A stretch of 38,550 bases of DNA from Sulfuritalea sp. Its GTDB lineage: Bacteria > Pseudomonadota > Gammaproteobacteria > Burkholderiales > Rhodocyclaceae. Shown here in pieces: positions 13,756-23,685 of the stretch; within the stretch, counting starts at the first letter, position 1, and each line of letters begins with the position of its first letter. The notes beneath the pieces were generated by a model. That model worked only from the letters and a program-made list of their open reading frames with translations. It ran no database searches and was not told the origin of the DNA. The stretch is taken from contig JAUXUK010000012.1 of NCBI GenBank assembly GCA_030680805.1, positions 1 through 38,550 on the forward strand. Direction: 5' to 3'. The position numbers and the translations under genes were made by a program.

Positions 13756-16353
13756 CTATCCGCTGCGGGAAGTCGCGGCCGGGGCTGTCGGGTGACAGCA
13801 AACGACCCGCTGGCTGACGATGTCCGCCAGCAACTGGTAGCCATCGGCCATGTCCAGCACCCGCAGGGCGGGAGCAAAGCGTGCGTCATCGGGCAACAAC
13901 TCCGCCAGACGATTGGGCTGTACCCGCAATAACTCGGCGTTGAGGAAGCATCCTGGCCGCTCGGGATGCAGCGCCACGTAGAAAATCCCGGTTTCAACCA
14001 GATCCTGGAAAAAGTGCGAACCGAAGGACAACTCCGGCTGCAATCCTCCCGCGGAAAAGGCTACCTCCCCGATTGCCGTCATGGCATTGATCTCGGCAAA
14101 CCGCACCGGAACGCCAAGGCGCAGGGTGGAGGTGCCCCAGCGTCCTGGCCCCAACAACAGGGTCGGCACGGCATCGCGCGCCACGACCTCGCGGTTGAGG
14201 CGGCCGATGATGCGCGCCAGTTCATACTTGTCGGACTGGCTCATGCCCATGAAGGCCTCGGGATCGACGGCGATCACCCGCCCGATCGGCTGCACGATGC
14301 TGCCGCCCATGAAGTTGCCGCTACTGCTGAACAGCGTGTCGACCGGACTCGGCACCTCGATCTCGACCCGCTTGGCCTGGATGCCGCGCGTCTGCAGTGG
14401 GCGGCACTGGATCAGGTTGACATGGAGCCGGCCGTCGCCGGTGTAGGTGCCGGTAAACTCCACGTCGATCGGGTACTCGTACGCCTGCTCGAGCGCCTGC
14501 AGCAAGCGGCGCATGGTGGCGGCAAATCCGGTCTCGGTCAGGAGGCGGTCAAAAGTGACCAGCCAGCCGGCCGGATCCCGCTCGGCGAAAAGCTCCAGCG
14601 GCAGGGTCGCGGCCTCCGCCTGCAAGGCAGGCAGCGGCACGGTGCGCCAGGAGTTCTGCGCCAGATCGAGCACATCGACATCGTGCTGGGTGAAGCGGCG
14701 CCGATTCTCCGGATCGTTGAGGGGAACCACCAGCGGCTGGTCGAGGGAGACGATGCGCGGATAGTCGCCCTCGACCCGGTCTACGGCGCGGGTGCCGAGG
14801 CCGACCACCAGGCGCAGCATTCCGGCCTCCGGGTCGATGTCGTGTCGCCAGACGAAGGTGTTGTAGGAGATGCCGACGCCGGCGAAGGCCGGGAAAAAAT
14901 GATCGCCATGGTAGGCGCCCGATACGCGCTGCACCAGCAAGGCCATCTGCTCTTCCTGGCGCGCCAGGCCGCGCTGCAGGCGGTAGGCCAGCGCCTCCTC
15001 GCTGAGGGTGCTGGCATACACCATCCGCACCGCTTCGAGGAACTGCTCCAGGCGGTCTTCGGGCGAGCCTTGATTGACGCAGAAGAAGCTGTCGTACTTG
15101 CCGGCGAAGGCATTGCCGAATCCGTCCTCCAGCAGGCTGGACGAGCGCACGATGATCGGGTACTGGCCGAAATGCTCGAGCATTTTCTGGAACTCGCGGA
15201 GGATTTCAACGGGGAAGCTGCCCTGCCGCAGCGCCTCCCGCAAGGGCGCCGCCCCGCTCGAATAGCCGGCTTCGCTACGCTGCCACATGAAAGCCTGCCA
15301 CCAGCCGTTGCTGACAATGTAGGAGTGAAACAGATCGGAGCCGATGAAGAAGGAGTCATGGGGTTCGAGGACATCGCCCCAGCCCGATTCCGCATCCGCC
15401 TCGAGGATCGCCCGCGCCAGCAACATGCCCACCGACTTGCCGCCGATGAAACCGGTGCCGATCAGCCGCCCCTTGATGGCAAGGAGATCGCCCAGCGTGA
15501 AATGCCGGCGCGCCAGCGCCAGCATCCGCTCGTCGCGCCCGATCAGCAGGCGGCACAGCTGCTCCACCATCGCCTGCCGCCGCGGCGCATTCGCCGCGGA
15601 AGCTTCCAGCTCCGCGGCGCGGATGAACAGGCGCTCCCATGAATCGAGATGGCGTCCGGCGTCGTCAGGAGTCCGGCTGGCGAGCCGGTCGAACAGGCTG
15701 GTCGCCTCGCAACTGGTCGTGATCGGAATGAACTGCCCGCGCTCGTGTCGGTGCGGAAGGAACATGGTCGGCGAGTAGCGCTGCCATACCTTGAGCGGAT
15801 GCAGATAGAGCGCGCCGCCCTCGTTGTAGAGGTCGATCAGCAGCTGGGTGGTGGTGCGGATCGCGTCGACGGTGGCCGTCGAATGGGCTCCGCGACGCAA
15901 GGCGAAATGCGCCACCGTATCGAGTTCGAACAGGTAGGGGCAGGTGACACGGAAGAAATTGCCGATCATGCCGTCGGTCGCCCAGGCATCGAGCAGGTCG
16001 GACAGGCAGTCGAAGACATAAAAGACGTCGCGCCCTTCGGCGGCGAGGATGGTATGCAGGCGGACAGTGAAGGACTCGAAACCGCGCAGCGCGTCAAGGT
16101 CGTAGACCGCGCCGACCTCGCTCGCTTCCAGCACCGGCGCATGGGAGCCAAAGCGGACATAGACCACACGCCGCCCGGCGGCTGTCGCCGCCGCGACGAA
16201 GGTCGCGACGAATGCCCGGTAGTCATCGACGCTATCCACCCGCCAGACCACGTTGTCGCCTAGGCGCAGTCCGCCGAGAATGGCGTCCAGGCCCGGCAGG
16301 CCGCTGCTGACGAAGCGGCGCGGATCAGGCTCGGGAGGCATTGCGCGCGTCAT
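13756..16353 (-). CDS. Degenerate KaiC-like domain fused to PEP-synthase-type ATP-grasp (PPDK N-terminal) domain
   Basis: An 865-residue protein of unknown function. Residues about 14-200 read like a KaiC/RadA RecA-fold domain: the opening SSGLPGLDAILGGLRLGDNV is the KaiC signature and VFYVFDCLSDL looks like a Walker B strand. Where the P-loop (GxxGxGKT) should stand there is WRVDSVDDYRAF, with no lysine or glycine pattern. Residues about 295-650 match the ATP-binding domain of PEP synthase/pyruvate phosphate dikinase: GFIGGKSVGM, VRSSSLLEDGFGNAFAGKYDSFF (402-424) and the domain-closing LIQCRPLQ. The swivelling phosphohistidine domain and the PEP/pyruvate-binding barrel of those enzymes are missing. 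A C-terminal part of about 200 residues (with GPGRWGTS) is unassigned. The ATG at 16353 lacks a clear Shine-Dalgarno; an ATG at 16341 is an alternative. The gene lies between gdhA and gltB, on the same strand as both. Confidence 0.8.
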   Translation of the reverse strand: MTRAMPPEPDPRRFVSSGLPGLDAILGGLRLGDNVVWRVDSVDDYRAFVATFVAAATAAGRRVVYVRFGSHAPVLEASEVGAVYDLDALRGFESFTVRLHTILAAEGRDVFYVFDCLSDLLDAWATDGMIGNFFRVTCPYLFELDTVAHFALRRGAHSTATVDAIRTTTQLLIDLYNEGGALYLHPLKVWQRYSPTMFLPHRHERGQFIPITTSCEATSLFDRLASRTPDDAGRHLDSWERLFIRAAELEASAANAPRRQAMVEQLCRLLIGRDERMLALARRHFTLGDLLAIKGRLIGTGFIGGKSVGMLLARAILEADAESGWGDVLEPHDSFFIGSDLFHSYIVSNGWWQAFMWQRSEAGYSSGAAPLREALRQGSFPVEILREFQKMLEHFGQYPIIVRSSSLLEDGFGNAFAGKYDSFFCVNQGSPEDRLEQFLEAVRMVYASTLSEEALAYRLQRGLARQEEQMALLVQRVSGAYHGDHFFPAFAGVGISYNTFVWRHDIDPEAGMLRLVVGLGTRAVDRVEGDYPRIVSLDQPLVVPLNDPENRRRFTQHDVDVLDLAQNSWRTVPLPALQAEAATLPLELFAERDPAGWLVTFDRLLTETGFAATMRRLLQALEQAYEYPIDVEFTGTYTGDGRLHVNLIQCRPLQTRGIQAKRVEIEVPSPVDTLFSSSGNFMGGSIVQPIGRVIAVDPEAFMGMSQSDKYELARIIGRLNREVVARDAVPTLLLGPGRWGTSTLRLGVPVRFAEINAMTAIGEVAFSAGGLQPELSFGSHFFQDLVETGIFYVALHPERPGCFLNAELLRVQPNRLAELLPDDARFAPALRVLDMADGYQLLADIVSQRVVCCHPTAPAATSRSG

Positions 16354-16416
16354 GCCGGATCAGGTACCGGACAAACCGGAGTGGCACGGTTGCGGGGATT
16401 CGGACAACGGAAACGC

Positions 16417-16450
16417 ACACGGCGGAGCCCCTTGCGGGGTTCCGCCGTGT
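16417..16450 (-). terminator. Terminator-like hairpin after gdhA
   Basis: A 10-bp arm (16417-16426 with 16441-16450), one mismatch on the minus strand, then 4 more base pairs around a 4-base loop. On the minus strand it is followed by GCGTTTCCGTT, a broken T-run. It lies about 50 bases after the gdhA stop and about 65 bases before the next start, so it probably ends or reduces gdhA transcripts. Confidence 0.55.
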
Positions 16451-16499
16451 CCTTGATCCGTCACGGGGTTCATCCGGAAAGTCCGGCGCTGAACACCGA

Positions 16500-17867
<1,368 letters not shown>

Positions 17868-17913
17868 TTAAGAATTCCTCACCGCGCGAACAACCGAGCA
17901 TGTCGCCCTCGTC

Positions 17914-17930
17914 CGCCCCAATTTGGTGCA
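17914..17930 (-). promoter_or_regulatory. NtrC-like dyad upstream of gdhA
   Basis: On the minus strand TGCACC, 5 bases (AAATT), then GGGGCG. This matches 10 of 12 positions of the NtrC-type dyad TGCACC-N5-GGTGCA. It would fall just downstream of the predicted start of transcription, a position that suits repression. Short motif; chance occurrence is possible. Confidence 0.3.
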
Positions 17931-17944
17931 ATCCTACTATCAAC

Positions 17945-17972
17945 AGGATAGAAATCGCTTGTCGAGCGTCAA
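17945..17972 (-). promoter_or_regulatory. Candidate sigma-70 promoter for gdhA
   Basis: On the minus strand TTGACG (17972-17967), 16 bases, then TATCCT (17950-17945): 5/6 and 4/6 consensus matches. It predicts a leader of about 90 bases. The rest of the 283-base gap between dgt and gdhA (17847-18129) shows no convincing gene or stable hairpin. Confidence 0.4.
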
Positions 17973-18129
17973 GTTTCTGCAATCGAAGACAGGCTTCGCC
18001 GGTCAGATGCCGATAGTCCATGAGGACGGCGAGAGAGCGCATCTGCGGAAGATGCCAGCGATTACGAGGCCGCGCCCGTCGTCAAACTCGCAGGGGCAGC
18101 GTCCGAAGGATGCCGGTCTTCCAGCCGGA

Positions 18130-19254
18130 CTATAGTTCCCCCACCGAGAACAGGCGGCGATGCTCCTTCATCGAGTAGCGGTCGGTCATGCCGGCAATGT
18201 AGTCCGCCGTTGCGCGCTCGACGCTTCCGGTCGCCGCCATTGCCTGATACTGGGGCGGCAGCAGGCGCGGATCGGCGACGAATGCATCGAACAAATCGTG
18301 GATGATCCGGCGCGCCTTGGTGGTCATGCGCAGCACTTGAAAGTGCTGGTACAGGTGTTGGCGCAGAAAAGCCTTGAGCGCCCGATTCTCGGCCTGCATG
18401 GCTTCGGTGAACGCTATCAGCGCGGGCGCCGCGCGCACATCTTCAAGCGTTTGCGGGGCCGCTGCGGCGATGCGCCGCGCCGACTCGGCGAGCAGGTCCG
18501 TCACCAGCGCGCCGATCATGCGCCGTATGGTTTCGTGTACGCGCCGGCGCCCCGAGAGGCCGGGGAATTCAGCGTCCGCTTCGGCGGCGTGGCGGGCAAA
18601 GAGGCTCACCCCCTCAAGTTGCTCCAGCGTGAGCAACCCGGAACGCAAGCCGTCATCGATGTCGTGATTGTTGTAGGCAATCTCGTCGGCCAGGTTGCAG
18701 ATCTGTGCTTCGAGCGACGGCCGGCGGCCCTCGAGGAAGCGCTGGCCCAGCTCGCCCAGTTCGCGGGCCTTGGCAGGCGAGCAATGCTTGAGGATGCCCT
18801 CGCGTGTCTCGAACATCAGGTTGAGCCCGTCGAAGGCGCCATAGCGTTCTTCAAGGCGATCGACGATGCTCAGGCTCTGCAGATTGTGTTCGAAGCCGCC
18901 ATGCGTCAGCATGCACTCGTTGAGGGCATCCTGACCGGCGTGGCCGAAGGGCGTATGCCCGAGGTCATGCGCCAGCGCAATGGCCTCGACCAGGTCGTCA
19001 TTGAGATTCATGGCACGCGCGATTGAACGCGCGATCTGGGCCACTTCGATGCTGTGCGTGAGGCGGGTGCGGAACAGATCGCCTTCGTGATTGACGAAAA
19101 CCTGCGTCTTGTATTCGAGGCGGCGAAAAGCGGTGGAATGCACGATCCGGTCACGGTCGCGCTGAAACTCGCTGCGGGCTACCGGCCGCGGCTCGGGGAT
19201 GGTGCGACCGCGACTGGCGCCGTCGCTGACTGCGTAGGGCGCCAGATCACCCAC
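18130..19254 (-). CDS. dgt: Deoxyguanosinetriphosphate triphosphohydrolase-like HD protein
   Basis: Predicted to hydrolyse dNTPs (classically dGTP) to the deoxynucleoside and triphosphate. HD-domain metal ligands are visible in order: His in [10 protein letters not shown], His-Asp in [13 protein letters not shown], and the later Asp in [13 protein letters not shown]. The region before them ([24 protein letters not shown]) is the family's conserved N-terminal motif. The frame is open to an ATG at 19305. I prefer the GTG at 19254, where the family-like N-terminus [16 protein letters not shown] begins and the start overlaps the aroB stop by 8 bases; this gives 374 residues. It is the last gene of the pil-aro run, after which a 283-base gap precedes gdhA. 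Confidence 0.93.
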   Translation of the reverse strand: MGDLAPYAVSDGASRGRTIPEPRPVARSEFQRDRDRIVHSTAFRRLEYKTQVFVNHEGDLFRTRLTHSIEVAQIARSIARAMNLNDDLVEAIALAHDLGHTPFGHAGQDALNECMLTHGGFEHNLQSLSIVDRLEERYGAFDGLNLMFETREGILKHCSPAKARELGELGQRFLEGRRPSLEAQICNLADEIAYNNHDIDDGLRSGLLTLEQLEGVSLFARHAAEADAEFPGLSGRRRVHETIRRMIGALVTDLLAESARRIAAAAPQTLEDVRAAPALIAFTEAMQAENRALKAFLRQHLYQHFQVLRMTTKARRIIHDLFDAFVADPRLLPPQYQAMAATGSVERATADYIAGMTDRYSMKEHRRLFSVGEL

Positions 19255-20341
19255 GGCAGCAGGTCTCGATGGCCGCAACAATCTGCTCCCGCGGCGCGTC
19301 GGCATACGTCACGGCGTTGCCCAGGCCCTTCAGCAGGATCAGCCGCAAACTGCCGGCAACGACCTTCTTGTCGTGAGACATCAACTCGAGATAGCGTTCC
19401 GCGCCGAGGTCCGCCCCCTTGACCGGCAGGCGTGCGCGCTGCAAGAGCGTGCGCACACGCTCCACGTCGCCGGCGGGCAGCCAACCGAGGCGATGCGAGA
19501 GCTCGGCGGCCATCATGGTCCCGGCAGCAACCGCTTCGCCATGCAGCCATTCGCCATAGCCCATGCCGGTTTCGATGGCATGGCCAAAGGTATGGCCGAG
19601 ATTCAGCAGCGCACGACCGCCTTCCCGGGCAGTCTCCAGTTCGTCTGCCGCTACGACTTCAGCCTTGTTGGCGCAGGAGCGTTCGATTGCGTAGGCGAGC
19701 AGTTCGCCATCTCGTGCCAGAAGGCCGTCCATATTGGCTTCCAGCCACGCGAGAAACGGCAGGTCGCGGATCAGCCCGTACTTGATTACCTCCGCCATGC
19801 CCGCCGAGAGTTCGCGTTCCGGGAGGGTCTTGAGGGTATCGGTGTCCGCCAGCACCAGCTTCGGCTGCCAGAAGGCGCCGACCATGTTCTTGCCGCGCGG
19901 ATGATTGATGCCGGTCTTGCCCCCCACCGAAGAATCGACCTGCGACAGCAGCGTGGTCGGTATCTGGATAAAGGGCACACCGCGCTGATAGGTGGCCGCG
20001 GCGAAGCCGGCCAGATCGCCGATGACGCCGCCGCCGAGGGCGACGATCGTGGTACTACGGTCGCAACGGGATGCCAGCAGCGCATCGTAAATGAGGTTGA
20101 GCGACTCCCAGTTCTTGTGCGCCTCGCCATCGGGGAGGATGATCGGCGTAACACCAACACCGACGTTCTCGAGCGGGGCGACAAGGGTGTCCAGATACAA
20201 AGGAGCGACGGTGGTGTTGCTCACCAGAGCGACACGCGGGTTGCGCAAGTACGGACGGATGAGATCGGCACGGGAAACAAGGCCTCCGCCGATCAGGATC
20301 GGATAGCTGCGCTCCGCCAGTTCAAGGTTCAAGCGGCGCAT
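19247..20341 (-). CDS. aroB: 3-dehydroquinate synthase
   Basis: Second step of the shikimate pathway: DAHP to 3-dehydroquinate, using NAD and a divalent metal. The 364 residues fit the family. The NAD-binding stretch is [21 protein letters not shown], then [19 protein letters not shown] with its substrate-binding lysines. Metal ligands come from the glutamate in [10 protein letters not shown]-region sequence and from [12 protein letters not shown] and HGEAVAAGT. It overlaps the aroK stop by 13 bases and the dgt start by 8, so aroK-aroB-dgt are probably co-translated from one message. Confidence 0.97.
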   Translation of the reverse strand: MRRLNLELAERSYPILIGGGLVSRADLIRPYLRNPRVALVSNTTVAPLYLDTLVAPLENVGVGVTPIILPDGEAHKNWESLNLIYDALLASRCDRSTTIVALGGGVIGDLAGFAAATYQRGVPFIQIPTTLLSQVDSSVGGKTGINHPRGKNMVGAFWQPKLVLADTDTLKTLPERELSAGMAEVIKYGLIRDLPFLAWLEANMDGLLARDGELLAYAIERSCANKAEVVAADELETAREGGRALLNLGHTFGHAIETGMGYGEWLHGEAVAAGTMMAAELSHRLGWLPAGDVERVRTLLQRARLPVKGADLGAERYLELMSHDKKVVAGSLRLILLKGLGNAVTYADAPREQIVAAIETCCRG

Positions 20342-20856
20342 TGCTTGCCCAGCTCCCTCTCAACATGCTTGACCAGGCTGTTGATGCTGCCGCCCATGCT
20401 GTTGATGACAATGTCCGCGACCTCGCGATACAAAGGGTCGCGCTCGGCAAAAAGCTCCTCGATCTTCTGCATCGGATCAGCGACCTGCAGCAAAGGCCGA
20501 TTGGGGTCGAGGCGGGTACGCTCGAAAAGCAGGCGCGGCGCCACGTAGAGATAGATCACGGTACCTCCCTGCTTCAGCGCGGCTCGATTTTCCGGGCGCA
20601 ACACCGCGCCGCCGCCCGTAGCGACGATCAGGTTGGAGTCGTTTGCCAGTTCGACTATGACCCGGGACTCGCGGTCGCGAAACCCCTTTTCGCCCTCGAT
20701 GTCGAAAATGAGCGGGATCCTGACGCCGGTACGCGCTTCTATCTCGTGGTCTGCATCGATAAAGGAACGCTGCATGCGCCTCGCCAGCTGGCGGCCAACG
20801 GTCGTCTTGCCGGCGCCTGGCATGCCGACCAGGTAGATGTTGTTCTTTGCACTCAC
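20329..20856 (-). CDS. aroK: Shikimate kinase
   Basis: Phosphorylates shikimate at the 3-hydroxyl with ATP. The 175-residue NMP-kinase-like protein has the P-loop [15 protein letters not shown], the substrate-binding DADHEIE and [13 protein letters not shown] segments, and the lid [11 protein letters not shown]. The start is a GTG at 20856; no ATG is available, no Shine-Dalgarno is visible, and the conserved N-terminus ([10 protein letters not shown]) begins directly after it. It follows pilQ by 73 bases, across a strong terminator, so it probably needs its own promoter. An extended -10 box sits just upstream. Confidence 0.97.
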   Translation of the reverse strand: MSAKNNIYLVGMPGAGKTTVGRQLARRMQRSFIDADHEIEARTGVRIPLIFDIEGEKGFRDRESRVIVELANDSNLIVATGGGAVLRPENRAALKQGGTVIYLYVAPRLLFERTRLDPNRPLLQVADPMQKIEELFAERDPLYREVADIVINSMGGSINSLVKHVERELGKQCAA

Positions 20857-20863
20857 GAAACGG

Positions 20864-20872
20864 ATTGTATCA
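20864..20872 (-). promoter_or_regulatory. Extended -10 promoter candidate for aroK
   Basis: TGATACAAT on the minus strand fits the extended -10 pattern TGnTATAAT with one mismatch. There is no recognisable -35. Transcription would start at or within about a base of the GTG of aroK, implying a leaderless or nearly leaderless message. Confidence 0.4.
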
Positions 20873-20876
20873 GCGC

Positions 20877-20911
20877 AAAAGGAAGGGCCGGCTTGCGCCG
20901 GCCCTTCCTTT
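20877..20911 (-). terminator. Strong intrinsic terminator after pilQ
   Basis: A perfect 15-bp inverted repeat (20878-20892 with 20897-20911) around a TTGC loop. On the minus strand it is followed by four T residues ending at 20877. It lies 19 bases after the pilQ stop and should end pilMNOPQ transcripts before aroK. Confidence 0.8.
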
Positions 20912-20929
20912 GATGACGACGGACTCGAT

Positions 20930-23164
20930 CTAGCGCTGCGTCAGCACGTCACTGACGATGCGCGGCGTGATGAAGACCAGCAATTCACTGCGCGACTGCG
21001 TCTTTGTCGTTGTCTTGAACAGGAAGCCCACGTAGGGGAGATCGCCGAGGAAGGGAACGCGATCCTGCGTCTGGATGTCGGACTCCCGGGCGAAGCCGCC
21101 GATGACCACTGTTCCGCCATTCTCGACAATCACGCTGGTGGTAACCGTGTTGGTGTCGAGACTGCCGGTTGTCGCATTGGTGATCGTGCTCTTGGCAATG
21201 TTCAATTCAAGACTGATGCGGTTGTCCGGATTGACCGAAGGTGTCACGCCGAGAGTAAGCGGTGCCGAAAAGGTCTGGTAGATAGGCAGGCCCGTGGTGG
21301 CATTGACGCCGGTGAGGATGGTGACCTGTTGGGTGTTGTTGATGGTCGCTGCCTTGCGGTTGAGCGTCACGATTCTTGGCGACGAAATGGTCTTGTTGCG
21401 CGAATCGTTCTCGGCTGCCTGCAGTTCCAACGCCAGCAGCTTGGTACCGGCGTTGTTGAACAGCATCAGGCCGATGTTGGCCGCCGAGGCAAGCGAATAG
21501 CTGGGTTGAAATATGTTGGTCGACGACCGGGCCAGTGCCGGCGCGGTGGGTGCGCCAAACGTATCGACGTTGGAGAATCCGGTCGTCGTCCCCAGTGCCA
21601 CGCGAGTGGTATTCGTCCCGGGCACCTGATAACCGCGATTTCCCAATACCTGGGCATCAGCCAGCCGCAGGCGCATGCCCAGCGAATTGGCGAAGCCCGT
21701 CGAAGCTTCAACAATGCGCGCTTCGATCATCACCTGCTTGGGCGGGATATCCACGTTCCGGATGACTTCGCGAATTGCCTCGACCACGGCAGACGTATCG
21801 CGGACAAACACCTGGTTTGTCGCGTCGTGCACCGAAATTCCGCCACGCGCGGTGAGCATGCCCTTGCTCGCACCACCGGCCGCCACCGCTCCGGCAGGAG
21901 CAGCCGCTGCCGGCGCTGCCGGCGCTGCCGCCCCTGCTGCCGGTGCGGCGCTGGTGGAGGCAAAGCTGCTGTTCACCAGCGAGACTATGTCGGCTGCCTT
22001 GACATAGTTGAGTTTGAAGGTTTCGGCCACAAGCGGCGCCACGTCGCTCGCTCGCGTCGTCTCATCGGCGGTGTCCTGGTCGCGCTTCTGCAGCACGGCC
22101 CGATCTCCGAAAAGGACGATGTCATTGCGCACCCGCATCCCCGAGTTGACCTGGGCCATGATGATTTCCAGCGCCTGGTCGTATGGAATGTTGTCGAGGT
22201 TGGCGGTGACCGTTCTGCCATTCAGCGAAGGGTCGATCAATACGTTTTTGCCGGAAATGTCGGCAAGCGTGCGCAACACCATGGTTGCGTCCGCATTGAA
22301 GAAGTTGATCGAGACCTTCTGCCCCTGCTCTCCGCCTTGAACCAGCTTGTTGGCTTCGTCCGCAGCTATCGGCTTCACTTCGATGGTCAGCTGGTTGTTG
22401 GCCAGATGGGCCTGGTGAAACCAGCGTCCGCGCGCCGCGATTTCGAGGCGCGTCAGATTGCCCATCGCACGCGAGGTCAGCGTGGTTACCGGCGTCGCGA
22501 AATCATTTACGTCGCGCCTATTCTGCAGGCGCTCGGGTAGCTCGACGTCGCGCAATTCAACGACAATGCCTGTCCCCGCACGGCGGATGTCTATGGGTAC
22601 GGTACCGTCGGTCAGATCCACCGTAATCGTTGCCTGGGCGTCTTCGCCGCGCCTGAATACGATGTCGCGGATGGCGGCCGAGTCGGCCGCAACGACCGGC
22701 TTCGCGGCGCCAGCCGGCGCTGTCGGCGAAGTCGGCTGATAAACGCTCGGCGCCGGCTCCTGACTCGCCTGGACGCTCTGTGCCTGAAGCTTGATGAACA
22801 AAACATCGCCGGCTATCTCGGTCGAGAACTTCGTCGGTCGATAAAGGTTGAGTACCAGTCGCGTCAGCTTGTCAGTCTGAACCAGATTCAGGCTCTTGAG
22901 ATCACCCGCCGCGACTTGCTGTGTCGTCTGCCCCGACTGGTTGTCGGTGCCGGGGAAGTCAATTACGACACGTGGCGGCTCGAGGACGCTCCAGTTTCCC
23001 GGCATCGCCTTCAACGGGGCGGACATCTGCACCTTTAGAAGAACCTGATCGCCATCGCGCCTGACCTGTATCTGCTTGATGGAGTTTTCTGCCGCATTCG
23101 ATGCACCCGACAGGCTAACCAGAAAGCTCGCCAGCACAACCGCGGCCCTATGAAAATTCTTCAT
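20930..23164 (-). CDS. pilQ: Type IV pilus secretin
   Basis: Outer-membrane channel through which the type IV pilus passes. The 744 residues start with a signal peptide ending ASNA-AE near residue 25. Two AMIN-like peptidoglycan-binding domains follow at about 28-130 and 165-265. The secretin/TonB short domain is at about 285-350 (NFFNADATMVLRTLADISGK) and the N1 domain at about 380-475. The secretin core runs from about 478 to the end (VMIEARIVEAS; VPFLGDLPYVGFLF near the C-terminus). Inside N1, residues about 402-433 are almost wholly Ala, Pro and Gly, a flexible low-complexity insertion. The start overlaps the pilP stop as ATGA. Last gene of pilMNOPQ, closed by a strong terminator. Confidence 0.97.
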   Translation of the reverse strand: MKNFHRAAVVLASFLVSLSGASNAAENSIKQIQVRRDGDQVLLKVQMSAPLKAMPGNWSVLEPPRVVIDFPGTDNQSGQTTQQVAAGDLKSLNLVQTDKLTRLVLNLYRPTKFSTEIAGDVLFIKLQAQSVQASQEPAPSVYQPTSPTAPAGAAKPVVAADSAAIRDIVFRRGEDAQATITVDLTDGTVPIDIRRAGTGIVVELRDVELPERLQNRRDVNDFATPVTTLTSRAMGNLTRLEIAARGRWFHQAHLANNQLTIEVKPIAADEANKLVQGGEQGQKVSINFFNADATMVLRTLADISGKNVLIDPSLNGRTVTANLDNIPYDQALEIIMAQVNSGMRVRNDIVLFGDRAVLQKRDQDTADETTRASDVAPLVAETFKLNYVKAADIVSLVNSSFASTSAAPAAGAAAPAAPAAAAPAGAVAAGGASKGMLTARGGISVHDATNQVFVRDTSAVVEAIREVIRNVDIPPKQVMIEARIVEASTGFANSLGMRLRLADAQVLGNRGYQVPGTNTTRVALGTTTGFSNVDTFGAPTAPALARSSTNIFQPSYSLASAANIGLMLFNNAGTKLLALELQAAENDSRNKTISSPRIVTLNRKAATINNTQQVTILTGVNATTGLPIYQTFSAPLTLGVTPSVNPDNRISLELNIAKSTITNATTGSLDTNTVTTSVIVENGGTVVIGGFARESDIQTQDRVPFLGDLPYVGFLFKTTTKTQSRSELLVFITPRIVSDVLTQR

Positions 23165-23685
23165 TTACGTCCCCCTTCTTTCGGTACATCGAGTTTTCTT
23201 TCCTGCTCCACCCATGCACCGTTTGCATCCTTGATGGTTTCGAGCACCGTAATGCCGTCTTTGCTGATTGCCGTAATCTTGCCAAAGCTGCGGCCCATGT
23301 ATTCGCCAACGCGCACGTGCTTTGGCTTGTTCGGCGGCGGAGTCTGGATCAGGGCGTAGGGCACCGCCCCCGCCTCGATGATGCCGACGACCTTGAGATC
23401 CTCGATCGGAAATATTTCCAGAGGCTGCTGGGGCCGGGTGCGATCCGGTGCGGTCTTGTCGGCAACGGCCTCCAGCGTGGCGATTTTGCCGGCCGCGAAG
23501 GGTGGTGTCAGCGTCTCCGTTTCATAGGCGACCACCGGAAATGCCGTTATTTCAGGCAGGGGCGCTACCCTCCCCTTCATGCCCTTGGTCTCTTCGCGCA
23601 TCCACTGCCGGAGATCCTGATGCTCTTCGGCCGCGCAGCCGAGCAACAGAACCGAACAGAGGACTAAAAGGCCGTGGAGTTTCAT
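23161..23685 (-). CDS. pilP: Type IV pilus assembly lipoprotein
   Basis: Inner-membrane-anchored lipoprotein that links the PilMNO platform to the PilQ secretin. At 174 residues it is of normal size. The signal peptide carries a lipobox (LLLGCAAEE, lipid cysteine at about 17). A flexible linker leads to the compact beta-sandwich domain (PIEDLKVVGII, PPNKPKHVRVGEYMG, GKITAISKDGITVLE). Both ends overlap neighbours by four bases (ATGA with pilO before it and pilQ after it). Confidence 0.96.
   Translation of the reverse strand: MKLHGLLVLCSVLLLGCAAEEHQDLRQWMREETKGMKGRVAPLPEITAFPVVAYETETLTPPFAAGKIATLEAVADKTAPDRTRPQQPLEIFPIEDLKVVGIIEAGAVPYALIQTPPPNKPKHVRVGEYMGRSFGKITAISKDGITVLETIKDANGAWVEQERKLDVPKEGGRK

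Noticed and set aside
16382-16395. Sigma-54-like TGGCAC...TTGC on the plus strand downstream of gdhA
   Set aside because: The spacing between the two elements is too short for a -24/-12 promoter and no plus-strand gene follows.
17923-18135. 70-codon plus-strand open frame in the gdhA-dgt gap
   Set aside because: It has no ribosome-binding site, no recognisable features, overlaps the end of dgt and covers the likely gdhA promoter.
20837-22540. 567-codon plus-strand open frame opposite pilQ
   Set aside because: Arg/His/Gly-rich antisense shadow of a well-supported secretin gene.
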